From: Larix kaempferi
Lineage: Eukaryota; Streptophyta; Pinopsida; Pinales; Pinaceae
DNA: 64,000 nt
Direction of reading: 5' to 3'
NCBI GenBank assembly: GCA_027924585.1
Contig: BSBM01001138.1
Span: 14,682,501-14,746,500, forward strand
Shown: one piece after another, positions 34,440 to 45,940 of the stretch
How the letters are laid out: every line of letters begins with the position of its first letter
Numbering within the stretch: position 1 is the first letter of the stretch
The notes under the pieces: model-generated
What the model was told of the DNA's origin: nothing
Database searches by the model: none
The model's input: the letters and a program-made list of their open reading frames with translations, nothing else
Made by a program: the position numbers and the translations under genes

Positions 34440-35395
34440 ACAAAGTTATCGGTCATTTATGGGTAATTAGGGGTAAATGAAGGGTAATTAGGGGTTAATT
34501 AGTGATAATTTGGGGATAATTTGTGGTCAATTATGGGTAATCAAGGGTCATTTAGGGGTAATTTTGGGGTAATGAGTTGTGGTAATTAGGGGTTAATAAG
34601 GGTTCAATTATGGGATAATTAGGGGTCAATTATGGGTTAACTAGGGGAAATTAATGGTACCTATGGATCAATTATAGGTAAGTAGGGGCCATTTAAGCCC
34701 AAGGTCTTAGCTAAATTAGTGGTTGTCCATGATGTTGGGCATTTAGTTAGGTTCATGGCGACATGTGCCCATTTTGAATCCTTGTGTGTGAAGCACACTA
34801 GTCTACATCGATGGGTTTACTAGGGAATATGCCATCTATGAATGTTTGGAAAGATCCATTGGGTTTCTCCACGAGGTTTTCCTTGGAAAATGTATGGGTC
34901 ATTTAAAGGTTATCAAGGGTTCATTACTGGTAAACACAGATTATTTAGGGGTAATTACTAGTTAATAAGGGGTGAACTATGGGGTAATTATGAGTTAATT
35001 AGTGGTAATTAAGGGTCAATTATGGGTTAAATAGGGGCAATTAATGGTACCTATGGGTCAATTATGGGTAAGTAGGAGCCATTTAAGCCTAAGGGATTAG
35101 CTAAACTATTGGTTGTCCATGATGTTGGGCATTTAGTTAGGTTCATGTTGGCATGTGCCCATTTCGAATCGTTATGTGTGAGGCACAGCAGTCTACATCG
35201 ATGGATTTACTGGGGAATATGCCATCTATGAATGTTTGAAAAAATCCAATAGGTTTCTCCATGAGGTTTTCCTTGGAAAAAAGTAGGGGTCATTTAGAGG
35301 TTATCAAGGGTTAATTACTGGTAAGCATGGATTATTTAGGGGTAATTAGTGATCAAGTAGGGGTCATTTTGGTGCAATGAATGATAATTGGGGGT
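34440..35395. repeat. TTAGGGGTAA-type microsatellite in a duplicated ~430-bp block
   Basis: Irregular runs of (GGGTAATTAGGGGTCAATTAT)-like sequence, each followed by a unique-looking segment (GTTGTCCATGATGTTGGGC ... GTTTTCCTTGG). The whole block occurs twice (about 34440-34890 and 34890-35285), and a third start follows to 35395. It resembles telomeric TTTAGGG only superficially. Confidence 0.75.
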
Positions 35396-35983
35396 AAGCG
35401 TTGGTCTCCAGGTTTCAACCCTTTTACATTGTTCTTCCAAAAGAGATGCTTATGGATGATAATGCCCGACCTCCCCATTGAATACTGGGATCTAGCAGTT
35501 TTGAGAGGGATAGGAGATGTTGTTGGAAGATTTGTTTTCTTTGATGAAAGGGAGCTAAGGTGGAATAACAAATGCATGGCCTGGATTTTAGTGGAGTTCG
35601 ACATGGACCTAGGACCGCCATAAGAGGTTGAGATTGTCACTGAAAAGGAGTCCTTCATTCAAACCCTAGACTATTGGAGAGAACCATTTCAGTGTCATGT
35701 ATGCAGATCCACTGGCCATATAAAAACAAATTGTCCTTCAATGGTTGGAGAGGCTCAGTCATTGGAGTTAGTTTTAGAAGCGGGAGAAGAAGACTTAAAT
35801 GGGAGGACTCAGAATGCTCAGATGGAGGTGCCCAGTCAATTCCCCTCTACTGAATCTTTCATTGGTAAGTTAAATATTTTCTTTCCAAATTTCTTTACTT
35901 CTTTAACTGAATAAGACATTCTTTTGCTAAGTAGTAATGAGGAGTGGTTGGTCGATATTTTTTAGCGTTTCTGGGAAATTTTC

Positions 35984-37560
35984 TTGGAAAATTTTAACAG
36001 TTCCCATCCCTCTACTTCTCATTTGAACCCTGTCATCTCAGAAAACCCTCCTTTGGTTTCCCCCTCATCGACAAAACTGTTGGTTGTTAGAGATCCCAAA
36101 ATCCCTATTTTGACTGAGACCTCTCCTCAGGGACTTCACACTACCCGTCATTTACACAGTGAATGCACCTTGGCTTCTCCTCCTCTATTGGATACAAATT
36201 TGTTTACCAAACCCTCGAAATCCTCATACAAAGAAGTTCTTATTAATAAAGTGCCTCTTCAGACCTATAACTCCTTTGTAGACGGAATCGGCCTTGTGGA
36301 TATTGCAAATGTCACCATCAAGAAGAAGCCTAAAAACAAATCCACTAACAAGAAAAAAGACATGGGGGTTGTTGAGGGAGGGTTGGCAACACACCCCATA
36401 ATGGTTTCTTCAAATTACCCTATTTCTGTTCCTTCTCCTTCTGGGCAACTTAGAGCATTGAACCCTAATATGAGATTTCCTTAATGCTAGTCTTAATCTC
36501 TCTTAACATTAGGGGGATTGTGGGTGCCTAGTCCAAGATGCTATCCCTCAAGGAGATTTTGTCTACAGTTAAACCTGATGTTGTGTTACTTCAAGAGACT
36601 ATGCTGGATCATGTTAGAGCTAAAGATTTTTTTCTAAAAGTTTGTCCGACATGCATGGAACTGTGTTGCGACAACCAGTTGGACTTTCATGGGGGTTACA
36701 ATCTAGCAAGATGGAGTCTGATAGAAAAGCCAAAAAATAAGGGAGGTTGGGGAATAAGAGATCTCCATCTCTTTAACAAGGCCCTAGCTACCAAATCACT
36801 GTGGAGGGCACTTTTTCATGATGGTATTTGGAGTGTCACTATGAGAAGCAAATATTTGAAAGGAGTTGATGTCGTATCATAGATGAGGAAGAAACACTTT
36901 GCTTTCCCAATAACCTCCATTATCTAGAAAAATCTATTGACTACACTACCTGTGGTTAAGCAGTGGATTGCTTGGAAGGTTGCTACAGGTACGAGAGTTC
37001 TTTTAGGCTTGGATCCTTTTCTGGGTTGAGGATCTGGCTTTATACTATCAAAAGAAACGATACCACACCTACACAGTTGGGGCCTTTATTATCTTGCATA
37101 TATACATAAGAAAAATATCTCTAACTTGATAGGTTCTAGTATTTGGCTCTTTGCACAAGATCTCGAACTCACAGGATCTCTAGCTAGTGAATGGAACACA
37201 TACATACAGGGAATTTACGAAAATGGGATCACTATGTCTACAGAACCATATAGGTTGGCTTGGACTTGGAACAAAATATAAGGGATTGTGACAGTAAAAG
37301 AGGCCTATAATGCCTTTATATATCTTTATGAGGATGATGATTTGAAGTGGTGGTATACAGTTATATGGAAAATCAAAGCTCCTCCAAAATCAATTCTATT
37401 TATGTGGTTATGCTTACGAAATAAAGTCTTAACAGGGGAGATTTACAGAGAAAGGGGTGGAATTGGACCTTCATCTTATCCATTATGTTTGAGCAGTGAG
37501 GAGACCATACAACATCTTGCAGTAGATTGCAGCATTACTTAGGATACTTATGTTTGAGAA
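35984..37560 (+). repeat. LINE tandem duplication, copy 1
   Basis: It runs from TTCCCATCCCTCTACTTCTC to the zf-RVT region. At its end (about 37545-37575) a short repeat TTATGTTTGAG.AGTGAGGAG occurs twice, which probably marks the crossover of the duplication. Confidence 0.85.
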
Positions 37561-39140
37561 GTGAGGAGACCATACAACAATTCCCATACCTTTACTTCTC
37601 ATTTGAACCCTATCATCTCATAAAACTCTCCTTTGATTTCCCCCTCATAGACAGAACTGCTGGTTGTTACAAATCCCAAAAGCCCTATTTTTACTGAGAC
37701 CTCTCCTCAGGGACCTCACACTACCCCTCATTTACACAGTGAATGAACCTTGGCTTCTCCCCCTCCATTGGATACAAATTTGTTTACCAAACCCTCATAA
37801 CCCTCATACAAAGAAGTTCTTATTAATAAAGTGCCTCTTCAGACCTATAACTCCTTTGTAGACAGAGCTGGCCTTGTGGATATTGCAAATGTCACCATCA
37901 GGAAGAAGCCTAAAAACAAATCCACTAAAAGGAAAAAAGACATGGGGGTTGTTGAAGGAGGGTTGGCAACATACCCCATAATGGTTTCTTCAAATTATCC
38001 TGTTTCTATTCCTTCTCCTTCTGGGAAACTTAGAGCATTGAACCCTAATATGAGGGTTCCTTAATGCTAGTCTTAATCTCTATTAACATTAGGGGGATTG
38101 TGGGTGCCTAGTCCAATATTCTAGCCCTCAAGGATCTTTTGTCTATAGTTAAACATGATGTTGTGTTTCTTCAAGAGACTATGTTGGATCATGTTAGAGC
38201 TAAAGATTTTTTTCTAAAAGTTTGTTCGACATGCATGGAACTGTGTTGCGATAACTAGTTGGACTTTCATGGGGGGTACAATTTGGCAAGATGGAGTTTG
38301 GTAGCAAAGCCAAAAAATAAGGGAGGTTGGGGAATAAGAGATCTCAATCTCTTTAACAAGGCCCTAGCTACCAAATCACTATGGAGGGAACTTTTTCATG
38401 ATGGTATTTGGAGTGTCACTATGAGAAGGAAATATTTGAAAGGAGTTGATGTTGTATCATGACTGAGGTCAAAGAAACACTTTGCTTTCCCAATAGCCTC
38501 CATTATCTGGAAAAATATATTGACAACACTACTTGTGGTTAAGCAGTGGATTGCTTGCAAGGTTGGTACAGGTACGAGAGTTTTTTTAGGCTTGGATCCT
38601 TTTTTGGGTGGAGGATCTAACTTTATACTATCAGAAGAACAGCTACCACACCTACATAGTCAGAACCTTTATTATCTTGCATATATACATAAGAAAAATA
38701 TCTTCAACTTGACAGGTTCTAGTATTTGGCTCTCTGCATAAGATCTTGGACTCATAGGAACTCTAGCCAGTGAATGGAACACATACATATAGGGAATGTA
38801 CCAAAATGGGATCACTCTGTCTACAGAACCAGATAGGTTGGCTTGGACTTGGAACAAAATAAAAGGGATTGTGCGAACAATAAAAGAGGCCTATAATGAA
38901 TTTATATATCTTTATGAGAATGATGATTCGAAGTGGTGGTATACAGTGATATGGAAAATCAAAGCTCCTCCAAAATCAATTCTATTTATGTGGTTATGGT
39001 TATGAAATAAAGTCTTAACAGGGGAGATTTACAAATAAAGGGGTGGAATTGGACCTTCAGCCTATCCATTATGTTTGAGCAGTGAGGAGACCATACAACA
39101 TCTTGCAATATATTGCAGCATTACTCAAGAGCTTTGGACT
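37561..39140 (+). repeat. LINE tandem duplication, copy 2
   Basis: The second copy begins ATTCCCATACCTTTACTTCTC and follows copy 1 with many point changes. Unlike copy 1 it continues into the RNase H end of the LINE (to about 39625). Confidence 0.85.
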
Positions 39141-39625
39141 TTGATTTGTAACATTCTTCAAGTAAAAAATAATTGGCATCTGCAGCCCCTTTAAGAAAAT
39201 TTAAAGCTCTGGTTTTTAACAAATCCCAAGGTAAAATCAATTCCCTTTATTGTCACATGGGGCTTATGGATTTTAATGAATGCCATTCTTTTTTAAGGCT
39301 ACAAACAAAACCTAGAGGAGGTTGGGAGAAGGATTATTAAAGCATCATCCATATTCGTCATAGATCCAGGTGCAGACAAAGTAAATTTTTTGATAAATCA
39401 ACCAATTTTATTTGGTAATTCACCCATGGTATTCTTCGATGGTGCAACAAATAAGGATCAAAGTGGAATCGGGATTTTGGTGAAAGACACCTCCACTCAC
39501 TGTTTTAAGGCACACATGGCAACTGATGAAACGAAACTGATGAAGTTGAATATAGCATTGACCCTGACCAATGTATTTAAATTTTGGTTAACTTTAAAAT
39601 TTTGTCTCCTCATATTTTATTAGAC

Positions 39626-40460
39626 TGGGTCCAAATATTTGTGTTAACAACAACTCCTCGAGAACAATACATGTAAAGTTCAGAACCATGCCATTATCGG
39701 GCATGCTTAACCTAAAGTTCTTCCTTGACCGTCATTGATCATAGGCACTGATGACGATGGTAGAGAGCTCATTCTTCACGCAGTTAATTGAGTTGGTACT
39801 GGTATGCACTAACATGTGTCTACAGCAAGGCGACAGGTGGTGGCACATCTTAAATAATGCAGACTGCGAGTCTTTGCTCTCATATGATGATACCCAAAAC
39901 TTGAGTCCAACTTTGAAAAAACCTTTTCCCATCTATGTTAATAAAGAGGATCATCAACTTGGGTAGGAGGTACTTGTTCTTAATTAATTATCACCTTATT
40001 TAACATTGATCAATAACCAATGCAAATCCAAAAGGTTCCATCCTTGTTATTGAATACCAATATGTGTTCTATCCAAGGTGATGCACTTGGTCATATGAAC
40101 GCTTTGTCTAATAATTATTGTAATTGCATCTTGAATTCACTCAACTCATTAGTTTAAAATATATTCTAGGCCTTGGATATGGGCATGTGTTTGTTATGTT
40201 ATGCTCTCTTCTTTCCATTGTTGTCCATTGGAATCCACTTGAGTCACCCTTCACAAAAAGGGGAAAACAAGGAGAAGAAAGGGTAATGGCATAATGAAAA
40301 TTACTAGCATGTTGAAATTGGCAGAAAAATTTTCATTTTTGGTGTTACAGATCTAAAAATTACCAACATATCCCACTTGTAGTTGAAATTAGATTCACTA
40401 TTTAGATATTATGTGATGTCACAAGGCCTTAATCATCACTCAAGAGTTCAATTCAATCAT
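39626..40460. other. Mostly unassigned, with a short gypsy RT scrap
   Basis: On the minus strand 40081-39990 reads SPWIEHILVFNNKDGTFWIC then IGY-stop-SMLNKV, which fits the gypsy RT block SPW..P.L.V.KKDG..R.C.DYR.LNKV. The rest of the interval shows no recognisable features. Confidence 0.6.
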
Positions 40461-41012
40461 GAGTTTTAAGGGGGGTTCCAAAACAACCGCCTCCCAAAGT
40501 TCAATTCTCGTGACTTTTAGGGAGGGTTTTGACAAACCGCCACCAAAAGTTATGAGAATTGGGCTTTAAGGGGGGGTTTTCAAACAACCGCCTCCAAAAG
40601 TTCAATTCTCATGACTTTTAGGGGGGGTTTTGACAAACCACTTCCAAAAGTTATGAGAATTGGGCTTTTAGGGGGGGTTTTCCCAAAACCGCTCCCAAAA
40701 GTCAAATTTCGGGACTTTTAAGGGGGGTTCCAAAAAAACCGCCTTCAAAAGTTCAATTCTCATGACTTTTAGGGGGGGGTTTCACAAACCGCCCCCCAAA
40801 AGTTATGAGAATTGATATTTTAGGGGGGGGTTTGCCAAAACCGCCCCCAAAAGTCAAATTTCAGGACTTTTGGGGGTGGTTTTTAAAAAACCGCCCCCAA
40901 AAGTCCAATTTCCATGACTTTTAGGGGCGGTTTTAGAAGACCGCCTCCAAATGTCTGAAAATTCTTTTAGGGGGGGTTTTACCAAGACCCCCGCAAGACA
41001 AAACCGCCCCTA
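40461..41012. repeat. CACTA right subterminal array
   Basis: About nine units of roughly 55-65 bp made of GACTTTTAGGGGGGGTTTT and AAACCGCCCCCAAAAGTC arms. Several form long hairpins; the best is 40864-40906, with arms GGACTTTTGGGGGTGGTTTT and AAAACCGCCCCCAAAAGTCC. The unit differs from that of the left array but uses the same GGGGCGGTTTT core. Confidence 0.87.
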
Positions 41013-41033
41013 AAGGGCTATTTTGTTGTAGTG
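41013..41033 (-). repeat. CACTA right terminal inverted repeat
   Basis: Reverse-complemented it reads CACTACAACAAAATAGCCC. It is followed at 41034 by TAT, the target duplication and Tyr codon of the gypsy YLDD. Confidence 0.9.
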
Positions 41034-42609
41034 TATATTTAGATGACATTCTAATATTTAGTAATTCATGGGACACACATCTTCAGCATGTTCGGCAAGT
41101 TCTCGAAATACTCAGAGACCACAAGTTGTAGGTTAAAGAAAAGAAGTCTTATTTTGGCCATTGCTCAGTTCCATACTTGGGTTTTTTAGGTGGACTCAGA
41201 AGGTATTCAGCCTGATCCTTCACACATCAAAGCATTAAAACTGTGGCCAACAACTTCTTCAGCTAGCGAGTTAAAAAGCTTCCTAGGCAACATAAATTTT
41301 TATCATAAGCTTGTTCTACATTTCTCTCAGATTGCTCGTCCTTTACATCAGCTATCCAATTGCACTTTTACCTTTATTTGGAATGAAGAAGCCACCCACA
41401 AATTTATTCGTCTCAAAGAAGCTCTATGTTCAGCTCCAATATTGCATTTTCCAGAGCTCTCTCAACCATTTGAGATTGAGTCAAATGCCTCACAATATGC
41501 TATTGGTGCCGTGCTTAAACAGGGAGGACATCCTATTGCTTACCACTCATAATCCTTTTCAAATGCTAAGAAAAACTATAGCACCTATGCCAAGGAATTT
41601 TACAGCCTAGTGCAAGCTCTCAAGCAATGGCACTGTTATCTATTGGGAAAGCAGACTATTCTACATACAGACCACCATCCTCTGATTTTCATTAATTCCC
41701 AATCAAATATACAGGAACAGAGGCATCTTAAATGGGCAGCCTATAGTCAGCAATTCCATCTGGTTATTAAATACAAGAAGGGAACCTCTAACAAGATGGT
41801 TGATATACTTAGTAGGCTACCCACTCCAGTGCTCCACCTACTCGAGGTTCGTTGTGCTACCTATCATGGATGGAAAGATAAGTATGCTACTGACCGAGAC
41901 TTTTCAAGAAGCATGAGCTGCATTACAGGACCCTACAGTCATCAACCAGACTCCTTTTTTGGACTACACCATCCGTGATGGGTGGCTCTACAAGTTAAAT
42001 TTTCTATGTGTCCCACAGTCTGATGATCATTTGTTGCTCATTAAAGAAGCTCATGCATCTGCATGTAGAGGCCACTTTGGTACCACTAAGACCATTCAAC
42101 ACCTCCAACGCCATTTCTATTGGCATTCTCTTCAACCTCAAGTAGAGAGATTCATAAGATATTGCGCCTTATGTTCTCAATCAAAATCGTCAAATAGAAA
42201 GCATGGCTTATATATACCTCTCCCGCTACCTTCTAGGCCATGGGAATCAGTTTCGATGGATTTCCTAAGTGGACTACCCACTACCCAACGAAAACATGAT
42301 GCAATTTGGGTAGTAGTATGTCGTTTTAGAAAAATGGCTCTCTTCCTGGCTCGCACAAAGACCACTACAGCCTCCCAAATAGCAGAACTGTATTTCCAAC
42401 ATGTGTGGCCTCATTTTGGCCTACCAAGCAACAACATTTCAGATCGAGACTCCCGCTCACTGAGTTCCTTTTGGAAGACACTCTGGGCACTGCTTGGATG
42501 CCAGCTTAAATACTCCATAGCCTTCCATCCTCAAACGGATGGCCAAACAGAGGTAGTCAACCACATATTGGTTCATGCTCTACGTACTAATTTTGGATGT
42601 ATCAAATAG
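41034..42609 (+). pseudogene. Gypsy RT C-terminus, RNase H and integrase (broken)
   Basis: It starts [18 protein letters not shown], in phase with 5341 across the CACTA. RT continues to FLGNINFYHKLVLHFS, then RNase H (FEIESNASQYAIGAVLKQ, LHTDHHPLIF), then integrase with the HHCC finger (H.H....GHFGTTKTIQHL, CALCSQS), MDFLSGLPT, ISDRDSR and FHPQTDGQTEVVNH. The RNase H Asp of FEIESDAS is Asn. Stops or shifts lie near 41130, 41195, 41552, 41975 and 42609. The frames 41190-41552, 41610-41978 and 41959-42609 are the open pieces. Confidence 0.9.
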
Positions 42610-43377
42610 TGGGATAATTATTTACATATTATCCAACATAGCTACAACAGGGAAACACATTCTGCTACAGGTTTTTCTCGTTTTGAAGTATGCTTCGGAT
42701 TCCAACCAGCTTCTCCACCGGATCTTCCCCTTACATTGGACCCCCATGGTACAGATCATTAGCAAGAAGAACAATACTCAGCTCAACGATTTCTTCAGCA
42801 AATTGCACATCGTCACACTCAGGTCACGGAGGCCCTGAAAGAAGCTCAAGAATGCGCAAAGCTCAAACATAGGACAACCATTTCCTTCCAACCTAGAGAC
42901 TGAGTCTGGTTACTTTTGGACAAGAAACGCTTCAAAGGACAGCATCATAAACTTCATCCACTTCGATATGGCCCCTACACTATTCTCGAACAGATTGGGG
43001 AAAATGCCTATCGATTGGACCTCCCTCGTCAGCTCGACATCCACAATGTCATCAATGTCAATCATTTGAAATTATTCAAGCCTCCACTCTTGGATGAACC
43101 AGTCATAATTACACATCCCGTGGACAATATTAGGGACTTCCAACTTCCTTTGTCAAGAGATACTACCCTCGACACCAAGACCAGTTCTACTCGCCACCGA
43201 GCTTACACCTCCTACCTCCTAGCATGCAAAGGACAGACTCCAGCTCAAGAAAAATGGATGACATCTGAGATCATGCAAAGTTGGTTCCCTCATCTTCTCA
43301 TGGAAGCAGGGACGCTTCTAGATCTAAATAGGGAGGAGTTGGGACACAAAGAAGCTAGCCTTCTTTGCAACCCATAG
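42610..43377 (+). pseudogene. Gypsy integrase C-terminus
   Basis: After a stop at 42607 the integrase tail can be followed in several frames to the frame 42916-43377, which has the GPY/F-like motif HPLRYGPYTILEQIGENAYR then LDLPRQLDIHNVINVNHLKL, and a degraded chromodomain-like end (QEKWMTSEIMQSWFPHLLME). It runs into the 3' LTR, which starts at 43340, with a purine-rich tract (AGGGAGGAGT, 43330-43339) just before. Confidence 0.85.
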
Positions 43378-44284
43378 TGGCCATGGGTAATAATGTAATA
43401 AACTTAGTTAAGTGTGTTAATTGTATTAGAGCATAGTTATGTAAATAAGTTAGGTACTGTGCTTATAAAAGGAACCTGCAGTCTAATACAAAGCTGGGCT
43501 TGTTATGAAGAGTTAATTCTTATTTCTAGATATTAGTTTTTTCTTTTTGAGAATGACCTAACTTCTATGTCTGCACTTACACGATCAGATTCTCAACCCC
43601 ATCTTCATGCTTAGACTGGAAGCCTGCTTCACGCTCAACCTACCCTCCTTTCATGCCCAAGCTCTCACCTAACACTCTCACCTAACACTCTCACCTTCTA
43701 TTGCGTAGCACCCTTCACTCCCCGTCACCTAATCCTTTTGCCTCCACTCCTCCACGCTCCCTCTACGCCCTCTATCTCAGCCCAAACGCATTTTTAGCTT
43801 CCCTCTCATGCAACATTCAAGTTGCCCCCTTGCTATCATGTCCTGCATAGTCACATCATCATCCAGGGCATGCACAACCTCCCTTCATGCCTCAACATCG
43901 AACCTGCAGCTCGATTCATACCATAGGCTGCGCCCCCAAACTCCTCAGCTCCACGAAATTCCTCCTCCTCGCTCTTATGCTGGTCTGCTGCCTTTGCGTT
44001 CACATTACCCAACACCACGTTTCCTGCCCATGCATTCCCATTGGGCTCCCTTCCACGTTGCATGCCTTTGCATTCACATTGCCCAACACTAAATTCTACC
44101 ATTTGACTATCTCCCACGTTTTCTGCCTTCACGCTCAGCCAACCCAGCACTCACATTTTCTTCTCAGACCCTTTTCCTGAAAGGTACGACGCATTGCCCT
44201 GGGGGAGAATGGGAGGCGAATTGAGTTAGTAAGGAGGTTTTCACTCCAACATATTGCACATGGTTCTCTGCTTACAGCAGATCA
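43340..44284 (+). repeat. Gypsy 3' LTR
   Basis: 945 bp, TGGGACACAAAG to CAGCAGATCA, with TATA box at 43464-43470. It carries a triplicated TCTCACCTAACAC motif near 43670-43690 that lies in the part missing from the 5' LTR. It is followed by the ACTTC duplication at 44285-44289. Confidence 0.92.
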
Positions 44285-44329
44285 ACTTCGTTGCTGGAAC
44301 AAATGTTGTTGTCCTTCTTTTGTAGGTGA

Positions 44330-45800
44330 TTGTACACAATCTTTCCTACAAGTCAAATTCAATTGCATGATTAGAAACTTCTCATAGTTTTTCAGAATAA
44401 ATTCTTACGCATAAAGACATATGTCATATAGTCATGCAATTATCTTTTCCAATGCTTCAATACAACATTTATCCATATCCCGTAAAGATGCCTTCCATCT
44501 CTACCAGAACATTGTTAAGAATGTGCACAACTCTCAACATGTCAGCAAAGAGGTTTCATTCTAGATAAGTAGCAATGGAATGTTGTACAGTACCATAGGC
44601 CACTTACCCATTACTTGCATATTAGTAGTATCTTGTTCATTAATGCAACTTTTCTAAAATGCATAATATTCATCCTAAATCTAGGAACATAAGTATGTAC
44701 ATGACTGAACAACATTATTTAAGTAATAATATATACAATAAATGACAATTCAAATACTTATCTTTGTTTAGTTGTTGGGTTGAGTCCCTCTCAATCTTTG
44801 CTTCCTTACAAGAATTACTGGAGTGTGATCCCTCTTGATCTTTGCTTCCTTGCAGGAACTACTGGAGTGTGCTCCCTCTTGATCTTTTATTCCTTGATTA
44901 TCTTTCTTTGAACTTATATCCATCCTGGACCATTATGCATGCTTAAGTGTGCACTAGTGTCCTCATTGTGTCATCCCCAAGATCTCATACATGCATTAGT
45001 ATAATTTCAATACTATCAAAACATTATGATTCTAAATATGTATGGTCATGATCATTTCATACACAAGTAATTTATCACAAGCGTTAGTATACAAGGTTTC
45101 AGGGAGTACTTCTTTTACTCATGCATATTCTTATTTGACCATAGGACTCTTCTAGTTTGTCATATCATTAATCAAACTAAGAATCATAATATGCATAAAC
45201 CCATGATTACTCAAACTTATAACTTCATGAATAATCATTATCAATCATACAAACGTATACTTATATGAGATCCTAACACAAGGTAGGATTCTAACTTGAT
45301 ATAGGAAAAACATACATGGATTATCATGTTTGCTAGTTATGTCTTAACATACCCAAACAATGTCTTCTTTGTTCTCTTCAATGATTTAGAGACCTTGTGC
45401 TAGTAACCTGCATATCTCATAAGTTAAGCATTATAGAATCAAATTATACATGCCTCATAAGTAGAGCTTCTATGTGATCAATGGCTATGGATGAGTCTTT
45501 GTATTCATGTCACCAAGGTCATATGTTCTTGATCTAGAACTTGATTTGTCTTTCTTGATGTACCTTTCATGTTAGCGGACAACATCATCCTCATATAACA
45601 CGACAGTGCATTAGTACAATCATAAGTGTCATAACCCTAATCAATGAATGTCTTCTATCATTCACATGCATTCATACTTTCACTAAGGTGATAAGACAAG
45701 TCTAAAATTAATCAAGATTGTACTAACCTCAATAATATGAAGACAAACATATCATAGACTTAATCATGAACAGATTTCAAAACATACCTGTATCTCCTCA
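44330..45800 (-). other. Intron-like spacer in Copia-A
   Basis: It is bounded on the minus strand by GATACAG/GTATGTTT near 45790 and TTTGACTTGTAG/GAAAGAT near 44345. AT-rich, no coding homology. The part 44330-44930 is homologous to Copia-C 57120-57640, including the pol-side border and a TCTTTGCTTCCTTGCAGGAA-type segment. It stands where gag, protease and integrase should be. Confidence 0.55.
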
Positions 45801-45819
45801 AGTCATACCTGTCGGGATT

Positions 45820-45940
45820 GCTTGTAGTATTCTTATGTAAGATCTTAGCCTCATCTCCCTCTGGAACTGGAATCTCTTCACTTATGTAGGTGTCAAATTC
45901 ATCCTCTTCTAGGATTAACCCAATCCACTTTGATTTGCTG
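45820..45940 (-). pseudogene. Copia-A gag remnant
   Basis: The minus strand reads IGLILEEDEFDTYISEEIPV then PEGDEAKILHKN, matching Copia-B gag residues about 24-55 (IGLILEENKLDSYIKKDIPI). The rest of gag is absent. Confidence 0.8.

Larger units (their letters stand above)
35400..39625 (+). mobile_element. LINE retrotransposon remnant with an internal 1.58-kb tandem duplication
   Basis: In order: DUF4283-type ORF1 (LPIEYWDLAVLRGIGDVVGR, then FVFFDERELRW), zinc knuckle CHVCRSTGHIKTNC (about 35697), ORF2 endonuclease start (VKPDVVLLQETML), a jump into the RT tail (KNKGGWGIRDLHLFNKAL), zf-RVT (WKIKAPPKSILFMW) and, at 39425, RNase H (VFFDGATNKDQSGIG). Segment 35984-37560 is repeated at 37561-39140. 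Endonuclease to RT tail is contiguous in both copies, so the internal deletion came before the duplication. Stops and shifts make both inactive. Confidence 0.88.
5342..41033. mobile_element. Giant CACTA (En/Spm) DNA transposon, Pack-CACTA-like, 35.7 kb
   Basis: The left end reads CACTACTACATTTTTGGCC and the right end, reverse-complemented, CACTACAACAAAATAGCCC; both continue into CTTTGGGGG/CTTTAGGGGCGG sequence. A 3-bp duplication TAT (5339-5341, 41034-41036) flanks it, and removing the element with one TAT rejoins the gypsy RT frame as [14 protein letters not shown]-rich subterminal repeat arrays sit inside both ends. I saw no CACTA transposase, so it appears non-autonomous. The cargo is pieces of at least five host genes plus later insertions (Copia-B, an inverted-repeat element, LINEs, satellites). 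The CACTA is a mosaic; which parts were captured and which inserted later is partly inference. Confidence 0.88.
2128..44284 (+). mobile_element. Ty3/gypsy LTR retrotransposon split by a 35.7-kb CACTA element
   Basis: Two LTRs (2128-2975 and 43340-44284) bound a gag-protease-RT-RNase H-integrase order typical of gypsy. The target duplication ACTTC flanks the element at 2123-2127 and 44285-44289. The CACTA insertion at 5342-41033 cuts the RT gene; subtracting it and one TAT leaves about 6462 bp, a usual gypsy length. In the first roughly 285 aligned bases the two LTRs differ by eye at about 20 positions (near 7%), and the 5' LTR lacks about 100 bp found in the 3' copy, so the element is old. 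All reading frames carry stops or frameshifts. Confidence 0.93.

Noticed and set aside
34440-35395. Telomere sequence
   Set aside because: The motif is irregular and mainly TTAGGGGTAA or TTAATTAGGGG, not the exact plant TTTAGGG tandem array.
32690-41012. CRISPR-like array
   Set aside because: Repeats are degenerate satellites or CACTA subterminal units without regular spacers, in a plant genome.
5342-41033. An autonomous CACTA with transposase
   Set aside because: I found no TNP2/TNPD-type domain in any frame; long frames belong to copia, LINE or captured genes.
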